64,000 nt of DNA from contig NZ_CP133548.1 in NCBI RefSeq assembly GCF_031198435.1, forward strand, positions 2,762,001 to 2,826,000, given 5' to 3'. The notes below the pieces were generated by a model that did no database searches, was not told the origin of the DNA, and worked only from the letters and a program-made list of their open reading frames with translations. Source of the stretch: Pleionea litopenaei. GTDB taxonomy: Bacteria > Pseudomonadota > Gammaproteobacteria > Enterobacterales > Kangiellaceae. Numbering within the stretch: the first letter of the stretch is position 1; each line of letters starts with the position of its first letter. The position numbers were made by a program, and so were the translations under genes. This document shows, in pieces, positions 55,755-64,000 of the stretch.

Positions 55755-57686
55755 CTATAAGTACTTAGCCAAAAACTTTTGTGTTTGATTGAACATTAAG
55801 TGCCTTTGCTCTAGCTTACTAAAGCTATGACCTGCTTCAGGTACAAGTGTGAAGTCGTAGCGTTTATTATGCTTGTCTAACATTAATTTAGAGCGATAGG
55901 CATGTTCAACATCGACCACATGATCTTCTTCTCCATGAATCAAAAGCAACGGCGTTTTAAGTTTATCAAAGTGGTAAACCGGAGAAATAGCCTTTAAGGC
56001 TAGATAATCGTTGTCTACATCTCCTATGTATTTTTTGGTCCATTTAAACTGACGATCCGTCATATAGGGGCTTGTCGCTTGTAACGCGACATCAGAAACT
56101 CCTGCAATTGAGACTGCGCATTTGTAAAACTCAGAGTGCTTTATCGGTAACATCATAGCCGCGTAACCACCATAACTCATACCAACGACGCAAACACGTT
56201 TGCTATCAATATCTGGTCTTTTAACGATGAATTCAGTGACGGTATGCAGGTCATTCAATATCTGATCACCCCATTGCAGCGCGCCAGCTTCCTCGAATTC
56301 TTTCGTGTAACCACTAGACCCGCGATAGTTTACCCTTAACACCGCATAACCAAGTTGATTCAAAAAGCGACTGGTATGATCAAAATAGGGATTATCGTGC
56401 ACACCGATTGGTCCACCATGTGGCAAGAGCACCAAAGGCATTTTCTTTTTCGGGCTGGAAGGGTAAGTCAATAGATAAGGAATGTTAAGTCCTGCAACTT
56501 CAATTTCGCCGAGCTCTAGCTTCGCTTTTGATTGATTAAGGTACTTTGGATATCGATGACCTACTGTGAATTGTTTCTTCTTGCCTTTATAAAAATCGAA
56601 TTGGCCCACTTGATTATAAGATTCTGAGTAAACCAAGGTATTGATACGTGATAGATCTTGTGAAATGGCACTTTCAATTTTTAACTTCGACAATTCTTCA
56701 TTTTTAGAATCGATAAATTCAAAATGCATTAAACCATTGCGAATGGTCCTTAAGCCGATTAAATTATTCGTTGCAGGATCGGTTATAACTTGCTTTATAT
56801 CAAAAGAGTCTGACTGATAAATCAGCTCCTGTTTATTTGAATCATAATTCACCAAATAAACACTTCGAGTATTCTCTTCTGCTTTATCAAGCGCATAAAA
56901 ACTACCTGGCTCTGCGCTTCTTGCGACCGGAACGATGAACTGCTCTGCATTCTCTAGATCTTTGAGATTCCAAGACTTTAATTTTTTGGTTTCTTCCTTA
57001 TTATTAACGTCTACGAGATCCAGTGTTCCATCACGATTATACAGTGCTGCATATCGTATGCTCTTATCTAGCTCTAAAAACCACTCAACGACATAACCGT
57101 CAATAGAAGTATGCTCATTGCTTTTTACAAACTGCCCGCCGTCGACTCGCGTTAACTTGTTGGCTCGTTTACCATGTTCTAATAGCTTATTTATTTTTAA
57201 TTGATAAACTTTAGATTGGATACCCGTTTTTGCGTACAAGAACTCATTCGGTGTATTGGGTAGCGAATCCACAAGCTCGCCTTTACTGCGAACACTGTAA
57301 ATCTTTACATTGCCCTTATTGGGTGTTTTTAAGATGAGTAATGACTGTTCGCCTTTGGTATCGATTAAGTCTTTTACACCTTCTTTAATCTCAAAAAGAT
57401 TCGCTGCTAAATGTTGGTTATCTAGCCAAACCAAGCGTGAAATTGCCGCTTCTTCCTCGGTAATTTCGTCAATGCTGATCCACTTAACTTTCTTCTGGGT
57501 ATTTGTATCTTGTAAATAAATGACTTGCTTATCGTCAACCAATTCAAGAATTGCCAAAAGATCGCCATTGGGACTCACCGTCGCTGTGAGCAATTGAGGA
57601 GCAGTAAAAAACTTATCAACAGACATTGTCGAGAATGCAGGCGGAGTATTGACAAGCAAGAACAATATTAAAATCAAAACTCTCAT
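55755..57686 (-). CDS. Exported S9-family prolyl oligopeptidase-like peptidase
   Basis: 643 residues: a signal peptide (1-19), a seven-bladed-propeller region (about 30-390) and an alpha/beta-hydrolase domain. The latter has nucleophile Ser in VGMSYGGYAAMM near 510, Asp in HGEEDHVVD near 595 and His in AGHSFS near 627, the complete S9 triad. HGGPIGVHDNPYFD gives the oxyanion region. It probably trims peptides in the periplasm. Starts with a four-base overlap on the preceding gene. Confidence 0.93.
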   Translation of the reverse strand: MRVLILILFLLVNTPPAFSTMSVDKFFTAPQLLTATVSPNGDLLAILELVDDKQVIYLQDTNTQKKVKWISIDEITEEEAAISRLVWLDNQHLAANLFEIKEGVKDLIDTKGEQSLLILKTPNKGNVKIYSVRSKGELVDSLPNTPNEFLYAKTGIQSKVYQLKINKLLEHGKRANKLTRVDGGQFVKSNEHTSIDGYVVEWFLELDKSIRYAALYNRDGTLDLVDVNNKEETKKLKSWNLKDLENAEQFIVPVARSAEPGSFYALDKAEENTRSVYLVNYDSNKQELIYQSDSFDIKQVITDPATNNLIGLRTIRNGLMHFEFIDSKNEELSKLKIESAISQDLSRINTLVYSESYNQVGQFDFYKGKKKQFTVGHRYPKYLNQSKAKLELGEIEVAGLNIPYLLTYPSSPKKKMPLVLLPHGGPIGVHDNPYFDHTSRFLNQLGYAVLRVNYRGSSGYTKEFEEAGALQWGDQILNDLHTVTEFIVKRPDIDSKRVCVVGMSYGGYAAMMLPIKHSEFYKCAVSIAGVSDVALQATSPYMTDRQFKWTKKYIGDVDNDYLALKAISPVYHFDKLKTPLLLIHGEEDHVVDVEHAYRSKLMLDKHNKRYDFTLVPEAGHSFSKLEQRHLMFNQTQKFLAKYL

Positions 57687-58243
57687 TTCTGTAACTCCTC
57701 AAGAAAATCATCAGAAAATCCACTCCCCGCATTTAACGGGTGAGTCAAAAGAAGTTGTGTTAATTCAGTTTGAATATTCTCTATATTGGCAGCCAGTCGG
57801 TTTTTCAATTTGATGTAGACCGAGCGAGTGCTTCTTTCTCGATTGACCTGCAACTTACCGATGTAGTTGGTCTTTCCGGCCTCGATGTTAAATTGCCATC
57901 GCTTATCGTCAGCGACGTCAAGTCTGAATGGAAGATCGAAATAGGGCGCTTGCACCTCTACAATCTGATAACGACCCGGGTCTAACGATGCTAAAAATAG
58001 TCCACTGGCTTTTGAAGCAAGTTGTATTTTATGCGTTGATTTCGTTTTACGACTTGTAGTACCGCTAATCTTTTTTATTACCAAGGAAGGCGCGACGCTA
58101 TCGACTTGCAGATTAACCAATAATATTCCCTGATTTTCGCTGGGAATTTGGAATTCTGACACAGCGAATAATTCTAAACTGAGACACTTTAGTGAGAGAG
58201 TTATTCCTATCACACCGATAAAAATGTTTTTTATTCCTTTCAA
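57683..58243 (-). CDS. Exported strand-rich protein, coupled to the S9 peptidase
   Basis: 186 residues from a TTG at 58243 with GGAG upstream. N-terminal hydrophobic segment (NIFIGVIGITLSLKCLSLEL) is a likely signal sequence. The middle reads like a carboxypeptidase-regulatory or PEGA-like beta domain (LFLASLDPGRYQIVEVQAPY). The C-terminus is helical and basic. It overlaps the peptidase gene by four bases and has the same orientation. Function unknown. Confidence 0.65.
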   Translation of the reverse strand: MKGIKNIFIGVIGITLSLKCLSLELFAVSEFQIPSENQGILLVNLQVDSVAPSLVIKKISGTTSRKTKSTHKIQLASKASGLFLASLDPGRYQIVEVQAPYFDLPFRLDVADDKRWQFNIEAGKTNYIGKLQVNRERSTRSVYIKLKNRLAANIENIQTELTQLLLTHPLNAGSGFSDDFLEELQK

Positions 58244-58416
58244 AGTTTAAAGCTCCGGTTAATAAATATGTTGAGTAGTTTAAGGACTAAAGTTATTTGC
58301 GACAACAGCTGTCGAGCCTCTGTGTCTTTTAAACTGCATTTTTAGCTTTTTGGTTGAGCTTTTATAGCATAAAATATCGCCGCAAGATTTTTATGTTTTA
58401 GGGGAAGAAAAATATA

Positions 58417-60183
58417 ATGAAGTTAATATTTGGAAAAAAATTGAACAAATTTCAAGCAATTGGTGTAGCTGCCATTGTACTGTTATTGTCTAGCTGTGCT
58501 AGCCCTTACAATATGCACTCGCCAATCACCAAAGAAACCGTGGTAAAACCCGAAGAGGGTATTGTTGTTGCACGAATCATTGATGCCAGCGGCTCGTGGT
58601 TACCGTTTAACGAGTTGACATTAAATCCAGAAAATGTGAATCAGTCAAAGAAGATTAAGCCTGATAAATTGGTTTCGTTAACGCCTCAAATCAATGGTGT
58701 GACGGTGTTTGCTTCAGCACTCAAAGCTGGAAACTACGCCCTGGATGATCTTTCGGCCTCATACCGACGCGGTGATTATAGCTATTGGCGGTTTATTCCT
58801 GTCAGTGCACAATTTGGTACTTTCACGGTGAAGCCGGGCGAAATTACCGATTTAGGTACCTTGATCTACTATCCAAAGCCAAAAGGAGAAATGTTTCTCC
58901 ATTCGGTGGTTCGATTGCCAAGCGCTGATTTAGAAAAAGCAATTAACCGCTTTTTCCCTTTTTATGATTTCAATGCTGAAAAGGTCAATACCTGGGCTGA
59001 CGATGGCAAAGACGATGAACGCTTTGAGTTGTACGCGAATATTGCGCAAAATCCGACGACCTTTGGCACTCGTTATAAATCACCAGATAATGGCGTCTAT
59101 TTTCTTGCGAAATTAGGTGTCATTGTTCATCGAAGTTCTCTTGGTGAATGGGCGATAGATGCTGTTGATACTAATTACCAGTTAAATACTGTTGCGGAAA
59201 ATGCCGCTGGTGATTTAGTTGTCGGTGGTCCTGAAGGCGTGCTGTTTATTAAGCAACGAGGAAAAGAATGGCAAAATCATTCGTTTGATAAACCCGTTAA
59301 TGTACTTAAAGCAACCTTCAATCAGCAAGGACAACTGGATGTCTTGATTGCTGAAGATTTAGAAATGATCGTGCTTCGCGCACAGGGTCAACTAGATGCT
59401 CCACAATGGGAAGAAGTTAATCGCTATAACCACCGTGATAAGTGGAAAAATAACGATGCGCAAGTAACCGAAGAAAAAACGGGCAAGAAAAAAGTTGCTC
59501 GCAAGAAACTAATTACCCATGTTCGGCTTCACGAAGAAGCAGGTAAGCACCTTGTTTCAATTAATTATGTCTCCCGCTTATCGGATGCGATTTTCTCGAA
59601 CGGTGACGTCGAAACCTTTGAGTACAATCCGACGACATGGGTTGCATCAGAAGAAGCCATTGAAACTAAATGGGAGGTCATGTTTACTTCAGGTGCCGCA
59701 AAAATGGCGTTAGAAAAGGCTGGGTTTTGGTCACTTAACTGGCGCTCTGACTACTTTAAGTATGATCCAACTGTAAAAGAGTGGATAGAGATCACTGATG
59801 AAGTCTTTAAATGCGGTGACAAAATAGTTCGTCCAGATTTTGTATGCGATGTTGAAGGAAAGAAAACAAACGGAGATTGGATTAGCTTTAACTCTGCGCC
59901 ATGGTTTAAAAATGATAAAGAAGGCATTGCCATTGTAACCTTTAACGATACTGACTTTTGGACTGGAAAAACTAAAAAAGAGATAAAAGTACTGGTTACT
60001 GATGACGGTGGAAAAGTTTGGCTCGACTCTGGAAATACGGTTCCTAAACCCTACTGCAAAGATGTTGTGTCTGAAATTAAAGATGCACTTGTGGTTTCAT
60101 GCGATGGCGCGACTGGCGATTTTTATCAGTCAGAAGACTTCGGCAAGACCTGGAAGCTGGTAAGACAACACGCTAATTTTTAG
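58417..60183 (+). CDS. Lipoprotein with Asp-box motifs, function unknown
   Basis: 588 residues with lipobox LLSSC near 27, followed by ASPYN. GGGGAAG precedes the ATG. The body has strand-rich repeats with two late Asp-box-like motifs, VTDDGGKVWLDSG and QSEDFGKTWKLV, the S-x-D-x-G-x-T-W pattern of sialidase-type propellers. An earlier part (about 45-160) has the same regulator-like layout as the preceding gene on the other strand (ALKAGNYALDDLSASYRRGD), suggesting a shared beta domain. Divergent from that gene across a 173-base gap; possibly a common surface function. Confidence 0.68.
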   Translation: MKLIFGKKLNKFQAIGVAAIVLLLSSCASPYNMHSPITKETVVKPEEGIVVARIIDASGSWLPFNELTLNPENVNQSKKIKPDKLVSLTPQINGVTVFASALKAGNYALDDLSASYRRGDYSYWRFIPVSAQFGTFTVKPGEITDLGTLIYYPKPKGEMFLHSVVRLPSADLEKAINRFFPFYDFNAEKVNTWADDGKDDERFELYANIAQNPTTFGTRYKSPDNGVYFLAKLGVIVHRSSLGEWAIDAVDTNYQLNTVAENAAGDLVVGGPEGVLFIKQRGKEWQNHSFDKPVNVLKATFNQQGQLDVLIAEDLEMIVLRAQGQLDAPQWEEVNRYNHRDKWKNNDAQVTEEKTGKKKVARKKLITHVRLHEEAGKHLVSINYVSRLSDAIFSNGDVETFEYNPTTWVASEEAIETKWEVMFTSGAAKMALEKAGFWSLNWRSDYFKYDPTVKEWIEITDEVFKCGDKIVRPDFVCDVEGKKTNGDWISFNSAPWFKNDKEGIAIVTFNDTDFWTGKTKKEIKVLVTDDGGKVWLDSGNTVPKPYCKDVVSEIKDALVVSCDGATGDFYQSEDFGKTWKLVRQHANF

Positions 60184-60204
60184 TGTCAGAAGTTGCTGGT
60201 TTAC

Positions 60205-60231
60205 AAAGGGCCTTAATGGCCCTTTTTTTAT
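60205..60231 (+). terminator. Terminator after the Asp-box lipoprotein
   Basis: Stem AAAGGGCC / GGCCCTTT with loop TTAAT and seven T residues, 21 bases past the stop codon. Its last bases enter the convergent dehydratase gene. Confidence 0.88.
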
Positions 60232-61214
60232 AATTCTTTTGGAAGCCTATCGAGAAAGTCATTTTCCCAAATGGCATGGCGTGTACCTTGATCGATATTG
60301 CCTCCTGAGAGAATCACTAATACTCTTTTTTTGCTTTTTTGAGTTTTTAACCACTCGGTTACTCCGAACATGGCCATTGCGCTGGTAGGTTCCAGGGTGA
60401 CTTTGAGCAGATGAGTAAGCCATTGCGTCCAATAAATAATGGCTTCTTCTGGTGCTTCGAAGAAGTCATCTAACTGTTGTAAATGAGGAAATGTTAAGGG
60501 TCCGACGCTTGGTGTTCTTGCACCATCGGCGAGGGTCGAAGAGGGCTGAGCCAGTTTGACAATATGCCCTTGTCGAAGCGACTTGGCTGCATCATTGGCC
60601 AAAAGAGGCTCTACGCCAAACACGTTACTGTTTGGTGAATGCGCTCGAAAAGCCACCAAAGTACCCGACAAAAGCCCGCCGCCGCCACAAGGCGCAAAAA
60701 CGGCATCAACATTTTCAAGTTGAGTGAGCGCTTCTCTTGCTGCCGTACCTTGACCTGCGATGACATCGGGATGATTGTATGGCGGGATCCAGTAGACTCC
60801 GTTTTCTTCTGCCGCTGCAGCGACAGCATCATCAACGCCGGCCCGAGTTTCGATTAATTCAAGCGACGCGCCGTAATGAAGGGTGGCCCTAGCTTTTACT
60901 TTAGAAATGTTTTGTGGCGCATAAATAGTTGCAGGAATGTTAAATTGTTGAGCGGCCCAGGCAATTGCTTGAGCATGATTTCCGCTACTGTTTGCGATGA
61001 TTCGTTTCGGCGATTTTTTTTGCTCGACAAGGTGTGCCACGCTATTGATTCCACCGCGAGCTTTAAATGCGCCAACTTTTTGCCATGCTTCAACTTTGAA
61101 AAAAACATCATGGCCGAGCTGATGATTCAAAAAGCTCGACGTAATGATCGGAGTTTTGTGGATATAACGCTTTATTCGATTGAGCGCTGAATCGATATCT
61201 TGAGCGGTTGTCAT
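60228..61214 (-). CDS. PLP-dependent threonine/serine dehydratase family protein
   Basis: 328 residues of the fold-type II PLP family that includes threonine and serine dehydratases and racemases. The PLP lysine is in AWQKVGAFKARGGINS near 50; ANSSGNHAQAIAWAAQ near 76 holds the substrate loop, and APCGGGGLLSGTL near 180 the phosphate-binding glycines. It lacks the ACT regulatory domain of biosynthetic IlvA, so it is a catabolic type or a racemase. GAGAGGG precedes the ATG. No partner genes. Confidence 0.88.
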   Translation of the reverse strand: MTTAQDIDSALNRIKRYIHKTPIITSSFLNHQLGHDVFFKVEAWQKVGAFKARGGINSVAHLVEQKKSPKRIIANSSGNHAQAIAWAAQQFNIPATIYAPQNISKVKARATLHYGASLELIETRAGVDDAVAAAAEENGVYWIPPYNHPDVIAGQGTAAREALTQLENVDAVFAPCGGGGLLSGTLVAFRAHSPNSNVFGVEPLLANDAAKSLRQGHIVKLAQPSSTLADGARTPSVGPLTFPHLQQLDDFFEAPEEAIIYWTQWLTHLLKVTLEPTSAMAMFGVTEWLKTQKSKKRVLVILSGGNIDQGTRHAIWENDFLDRLPKEL

Positions 61215-61280
61215 TTATTGCCCTCTCGCTGATTAAATCACTTAACCGATGGTAAGGTGTTTGGCGAAATCTGAAAAGCT

Positions 61281-61976
61281 TTACTTCAATATATGTTTTC
61301 TTGATAAATCGTAATGGTAGTTAACTTGGTCGATCGTGTATTGATGCTGCTTTGCGACCGGACAAGCCAAGCGAGCTACACATCGGTTGTGGCAAAGACT
61401 GTCGTCGGTAACTCGATAGTCGAAGCATTTTTGCCACTCATATTCCTGATGATAGTGGACGGCGCTTGCTGGACAGGCCGTAAGACAGGGCTTCTCTAGG
61501 CAGGTGTGGCAGGGTGACGTCGAAACCACTTTTTTAGTTACGGGAAAGTGGGTGTTAGCGATAACCAAAAGTCGATAAGCGAACCAACTCCCAAATTCTG
61601 AATTAATTCCGACACGAAATGGCGAAGAATGATGCCAACCAGCTAGTTGACCCAACTGCTGTAGGTTGTAGTGCACATGATTGTGATCATGATCAGGGTA
61701 TAGGATTTTATATTCGCTATTTGGAGCGACTTGACTCATCGCTTCGTTAAATGTCGTACATGAGAAATGATCAATCGGATGAGGTTGAGCAAAATCTTGA
61801 TTTGTCATTGCGTGCCATAGTTTTCGTCCTCCATGACCTAATAAAATCAGCTGATTAAATTTTTTTAAATCCACATCATTGTTTTCAAATGTCTCGATAA
61901 ATCGACGAGGAAGCGACGACAAGTCGAATATATGCTGCAAGTATAAACCCTTTTTCAGTGAGTACCGTCGCTTCAA
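61281..61976 (-). CDS. Fe-S protein of QueG/CblC-like type in a cobalamin gene group
   Basis: 231 residues from a TTG at 61976, ten bases after the CobC-type gene. The first half has LILLGHGGRKLWHAM and the middle PFRVGINSEFGSWFAYRLLV, a motif arrangement seen in QueG-like (cobalamin-using) and related domains. The C-terminus has C-H-T-C-L-E-K-P-C-L-T-A-C-P, a ferredoxin 4Fe-4S motif, and a second Cys set (C-H-N-R-C-V-A-R-L-A-C-P). It may use or process cobalamin with an Fe-S cluster; this follows from resemblance and context, not proof. The N-terminus is uncertain because no ATG fits. Confidence 0.7.
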   Translation of the reverse strand: MKRRYSLKKGLYLQHIFDLSSLPRRFIETFENNDVDLKKFNQLILLGHGGRKLWHAMTNQDFAQPHPIDHFSCTTFNEAMSQVAPNSEYKILYPDHDHNHVHYNLQQLGQLAGWHHSSPFRVGINSEFGSWFAYRLLVIANTHFPVTKKVVSTSPCHTCLEKPCLTACPASAVHYHQEYEWQKCFDYRVTDDSLCHNRCVARLACPVAKQHQYTIDQVNYHYDLSRKHILK

Positions 61977-61985
61977 AAGGTTGAC

Positions 61986-63014
61986 TCAAGAACATGAGAT
62001 GTATCCTTCTAGTTTTGCTTGATCTAAACGTTGCGAGAGTGTTTCGAAATCTTGTTGATTGGGAGTACCAAAGCGTAGCGCTTGGTTATTATCGCATAAT
62101 CGAACATAAACCCCGAGCTTGCATAATTGATCCCACATGACCGGCGCATTCTGTAACCTAATGGTTTGAAATAAACTCGTCCCTTTGGGTTCACAACGAA
62201 AGTGCATCTTTAATAAATCGACAAGTTGCTGACTTAATGCCATTAAACGATAACGATGATCATCTTGCCAACTGGAATCGAGCAAGGCGCAGATCGCTAT
62301 ATATTCACTAACACCTGAAATACACCATGGACCTAAGTATTGATTTAAGTTATCTAAAAATCTGCTTTCGGCAACCACAAAGCCAACTCTAAGCCCTGCC
62401 AATCCGAAAAATTTACCCAGCGACCTAAGAACTATTGTCGAGTTATTAGCCTGACTAACCATAGAGTCGCTGTGGAACTCTGCATCGATAAATGCTTCAT
62501 CGATAATACACCAGCCACCCTGTTCTTCTGTTTTACTTGCAACCTTTTGTAACTGAGACGATGAATATTTTTTTCCAGTAGGGTTATTCGGATTAATGAT
62601 GACCACGACGCAGGGGCCGTCGATTTTAATATCGTCGATATCATCATAATGTTTAATCGAATAACCATTATTACTCCATGCAGCCTCGTGTTCTTTGTAT
62701 CCCTCTGTTGGTAAAAACACCAAAGTAGATGAGTTGAGTCTTTTTCTTAAAACGATGGGAAGGGCTTTAATAGCAGATTGGCTGCCAGCAACCGGTAGAA
62801 TGTTCGTCACTTTATAATAAGCCCGAGCGGCCTTTATCAATTGCTTCTCATTATCTGGAAGTCGTCGGAAATAACGTGAGGGAATCTTTGGAATAGGATA
62901 AGCAACGGGACTAATGCCTGTTGATAAGTCAATCCACTCTCGATCAAACTCATGATACTCTTGTTGTATAGTTTCTAATTGACCGCCGTGACGTAGACTC
63001 ATAACACCATCCAT
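61986..63014 (-). CDS. cobC: Threonine-phosphate decarboxylase, CobC-like
   Basis: 342-residue class I/II aminotransferase-fold PLP enzyme making (R)-1-amino-2-propanol phosphate, the lower-loop linker of cobalamin. The PLP lysine is in RSLGKFFGLAGLRVGF near 200 and the family start has ISPVAYPIPKIPSRYFRRLP. NPNNPTGKKYS is the usual cofactor-contact motif. The gene name cobC follows the Pseudomonas usage (cobD in Salmonella). It follows cbiB by 48 bases. Confidence 0.9.
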   Translation of the reverse strand: MDGVMSLRHGGQLETIQQEYHEFDREWIDLSTGISPVAYPIPKIPSRYFRRLPDNEKQLIKAARAYYKVTNILPVAGSQSAIKALPIVLRKRLNSSTLVFLPTEGYKEHEAAWSNNGYSIKHYDDIDDIKIDGPCVVVIINPNNPTGKKYSSSQLQKVASKTEEQGGWCIIDEAFIDAEFHSDSMVSQANNSTIVLRSLGKFFGLAGLRVGFVVAESRFLDNLNQYLGPWCISGVSEYIAICALLDSSWQDDHRYRLMALSQQLVDLLKMHFRCEPKGTSLFQTIRLQNAPVMWDQLCKLGVYVRLCDNNQALRFGTPNQQDFETLSQRLDQAKLEGYISCS

Positions 63015-63062
63015 ATTTTATTTTTTGTTGTTCACCTTCATTACGGGTGCCAAGTGGTCAAT

Positions 63063-64000
63063 TCATATGACGAGCATTGAATAATAGAAAATAACCAGTA
63101 ATAGGCTATTTAATAGGATCAATCCTAATAACAATCTTTTTACAGAGCATTTAACCAGTTGAATGATTCTAAAAATATCATTTACCGTTGCTTGTCTACC
63201 TGCTCCCAAATAAGTCGATGATTGGTAACGTCCGAAATAACTTGAAGATCCACCCAGTTGAAGACGTAATTTAAAGGCACCCGCAGCCATTACCCATCCA
63301 CCATTTAAACTCTTATAGTGTTTAGCTTGTTGAGCTACTTTAGTGAAGGGTACCTTTTGCCCTGGCGCTAGTGAAAAAAGTAGGGCCGTTAATTTGGCAC
63401 TAGGCCAGCCTAGCCAATCATCGACCCTCGCAGCAAACCAACCAAAATTAATAAACCGTTGATTGCGATAGCCCCACATAGCATCTAACGTATTTGATAG
63501 TCGATGCAATATCGCTAACGGTGCACCACCAATAGCAGCGTAAAACAGACTCGCCGTTACCGCATCATGACTGTTTTCTAATACCGACTCACAAACAGCA
63601 CGGCTGATTTCTTGGCCTGAAAGCGAATCAGTATCTCTGCTTACCATTTTCGCGCATTGTTTTCGCGCTTCGTCTAGCTGCTGCTTTTGCAAAGGTGCTG
63701 CAACGGCAAGGGCATGTTGAACTAAGCTTTTATGTCCTATGCAAAGATACACGAGAATGGGATCGGCTAGAATGGTCCAAGGCCAATACCAATGTGCTAG
63801 GAGTAAACTTAATGGAATCGGTAAAACTAAACCGCACCAACATAGAAAACCCGCACCTTTGCTGACCGCCGAAAGCGAACAGCGGTTAAATCGATGTTCT
63901 AAATAATTTGCGCAATGACCAAACCCAATCAGTGGATGCCACCGTCGTGGTTCTCCAAGGATCAAATCTAATAGCCAACCAACCGTTGCAAAGACCAAAG
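63063..64000 (-). CDS. cbiB: Adenosylcobinamide-phosphate synthase CbiB/CobD, cut at the right edge
   Basis: Membrane enzyme that joins aminopropanol (phosphate) to adenosylcobyric acid. 313 codons are seen; the start is outside or at the edge (the first in-frame candidate inside is TTG at 63998, MVFATVGWLLDLILG). The family signature GEPRRWHPLIGFG is near the N-terminus, with GREISR-like MVSRDTDSLSGQEISRAVCE near 125 and SVLENSHDAVTASLFYAAIGG. Several membrane helices. First gene of the cobalamin group in this window. Confidence 0.9.
   Translation of the reverse strand, partial: LVFATVGWLLDLILGEPRRWHPLIGFGHCANYLEHRFNRCSLSAVSKGAGFLCWCGLVLPIPLSLLLAHWYWPWTILADPILVYLCIGHKSLVQHALAVAAPLQKQQLDEARKQCAKMVSRDTDSLSGQEISRAVCESVLENSHDAVTASLFYAAIGGAPLAILHRLSNTLDAMWGYRNQRFINFGWFAARVDDWLGWPSAKLTALLFSLAPGQKVPFTKVAQQAKHYKSLNGGWVMAAGAFKLRLQLGGSSSYFGRYQSSTYLGAGRQATVNDIFRIIQLVKCSVKRLLLGLILLNSLLLVIFYYSMLVI

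Noticed and set aside
60876-61190. 104-codon + frame across the dehydratase gene
   Set aside because: Shadow of the PLP enzyme on the other strand.

Overview
The window is a chromosomal origin region from a marine-type gammaproteobacterium. The order mnmG-rsmG-parA-parB and mnmE-yidC-yidD-rnpA-rpmH | oriC | dnaA-dnaN-recF-gyrB is the classical gammaproteobacterial layout. The AT-leaning base composition and the repertoire (PA2778/PA2779-type pair, several exported peptidases, DUF5117-type metalloprotease) fit a Kangiella/Aliikangiella-like Oceanospirillales lineage. That placement is inference and was not tested.

Layout. 1-5033: two exported proteases, a subtilisin cut by the left edge and a zinc metalloprotease. 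5190-14637: the housekeeping block parB, parA, rsmG, mnmG, mnmE, yidC, yidD, rnpA and rpmH, read leftwards, with one unrecognised membrane-anchored protein on the other strand. 14638-15386: oriC, with DnaA boxes, GATC sites and a 13-mer-like element. 15387-21442: dnaA, dnaN, recF and gyrB read rightwards. Two parS sites lie inside recF, so the ParA/ParB pair and its centromere are both in the window. 21738-27454: an accessory block of HEAT-repeat and immunity-like genes, one of them cut by a complete IS256-family element that left an 8-bp target duplication.

27706-34522: an exported small protein, an RsgA-like GTPase, and a large one-protein hybrid two-component regulator (propeller, histidine kinase, receiver, AraC) coupled to an unknown membrane-anchored protein. 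34610-41835: a compact class III lanthipeptide locus reading leftwards. It has a precursor with two S-x2-S-x2-C labionin-type motifs and a Gly-Gly leader, a LanKC synthetase, an HlyD-type adaptor, a C39-peptidase ABC exporter, and, just before the terminator, a second Gly-Gly-leader peptide too short for normal gene calling. Stem-loops sit in two intergenic gaps, and four helically phased TGTCG repeats lie upstream of the precursor. This is the most interesting system in the window.

41973-54294: a GGDEF diguanylate cyclase, glyQS, tag, a GntR-controlled ABC transporter operon with a recognisable operator, a serine hydrolase with an SDR enzyme, a Kef-type antiporter and a bacterial PH-domain protein. 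54278-60183: a lipoprotein cysteine peptidase/PA2779 pair, an S9 oligopeptidase and a lipoprotein with Asp-box motifs. 60228-64000: a PLP-dependent threonine/serine dehydratase and a cobalamin segment (cbiB, a CobC-type decarboxylase and an Fe-S protein), with cbiB cut by the right edge. I saw no tRNA, rRNA or CRISPR array.
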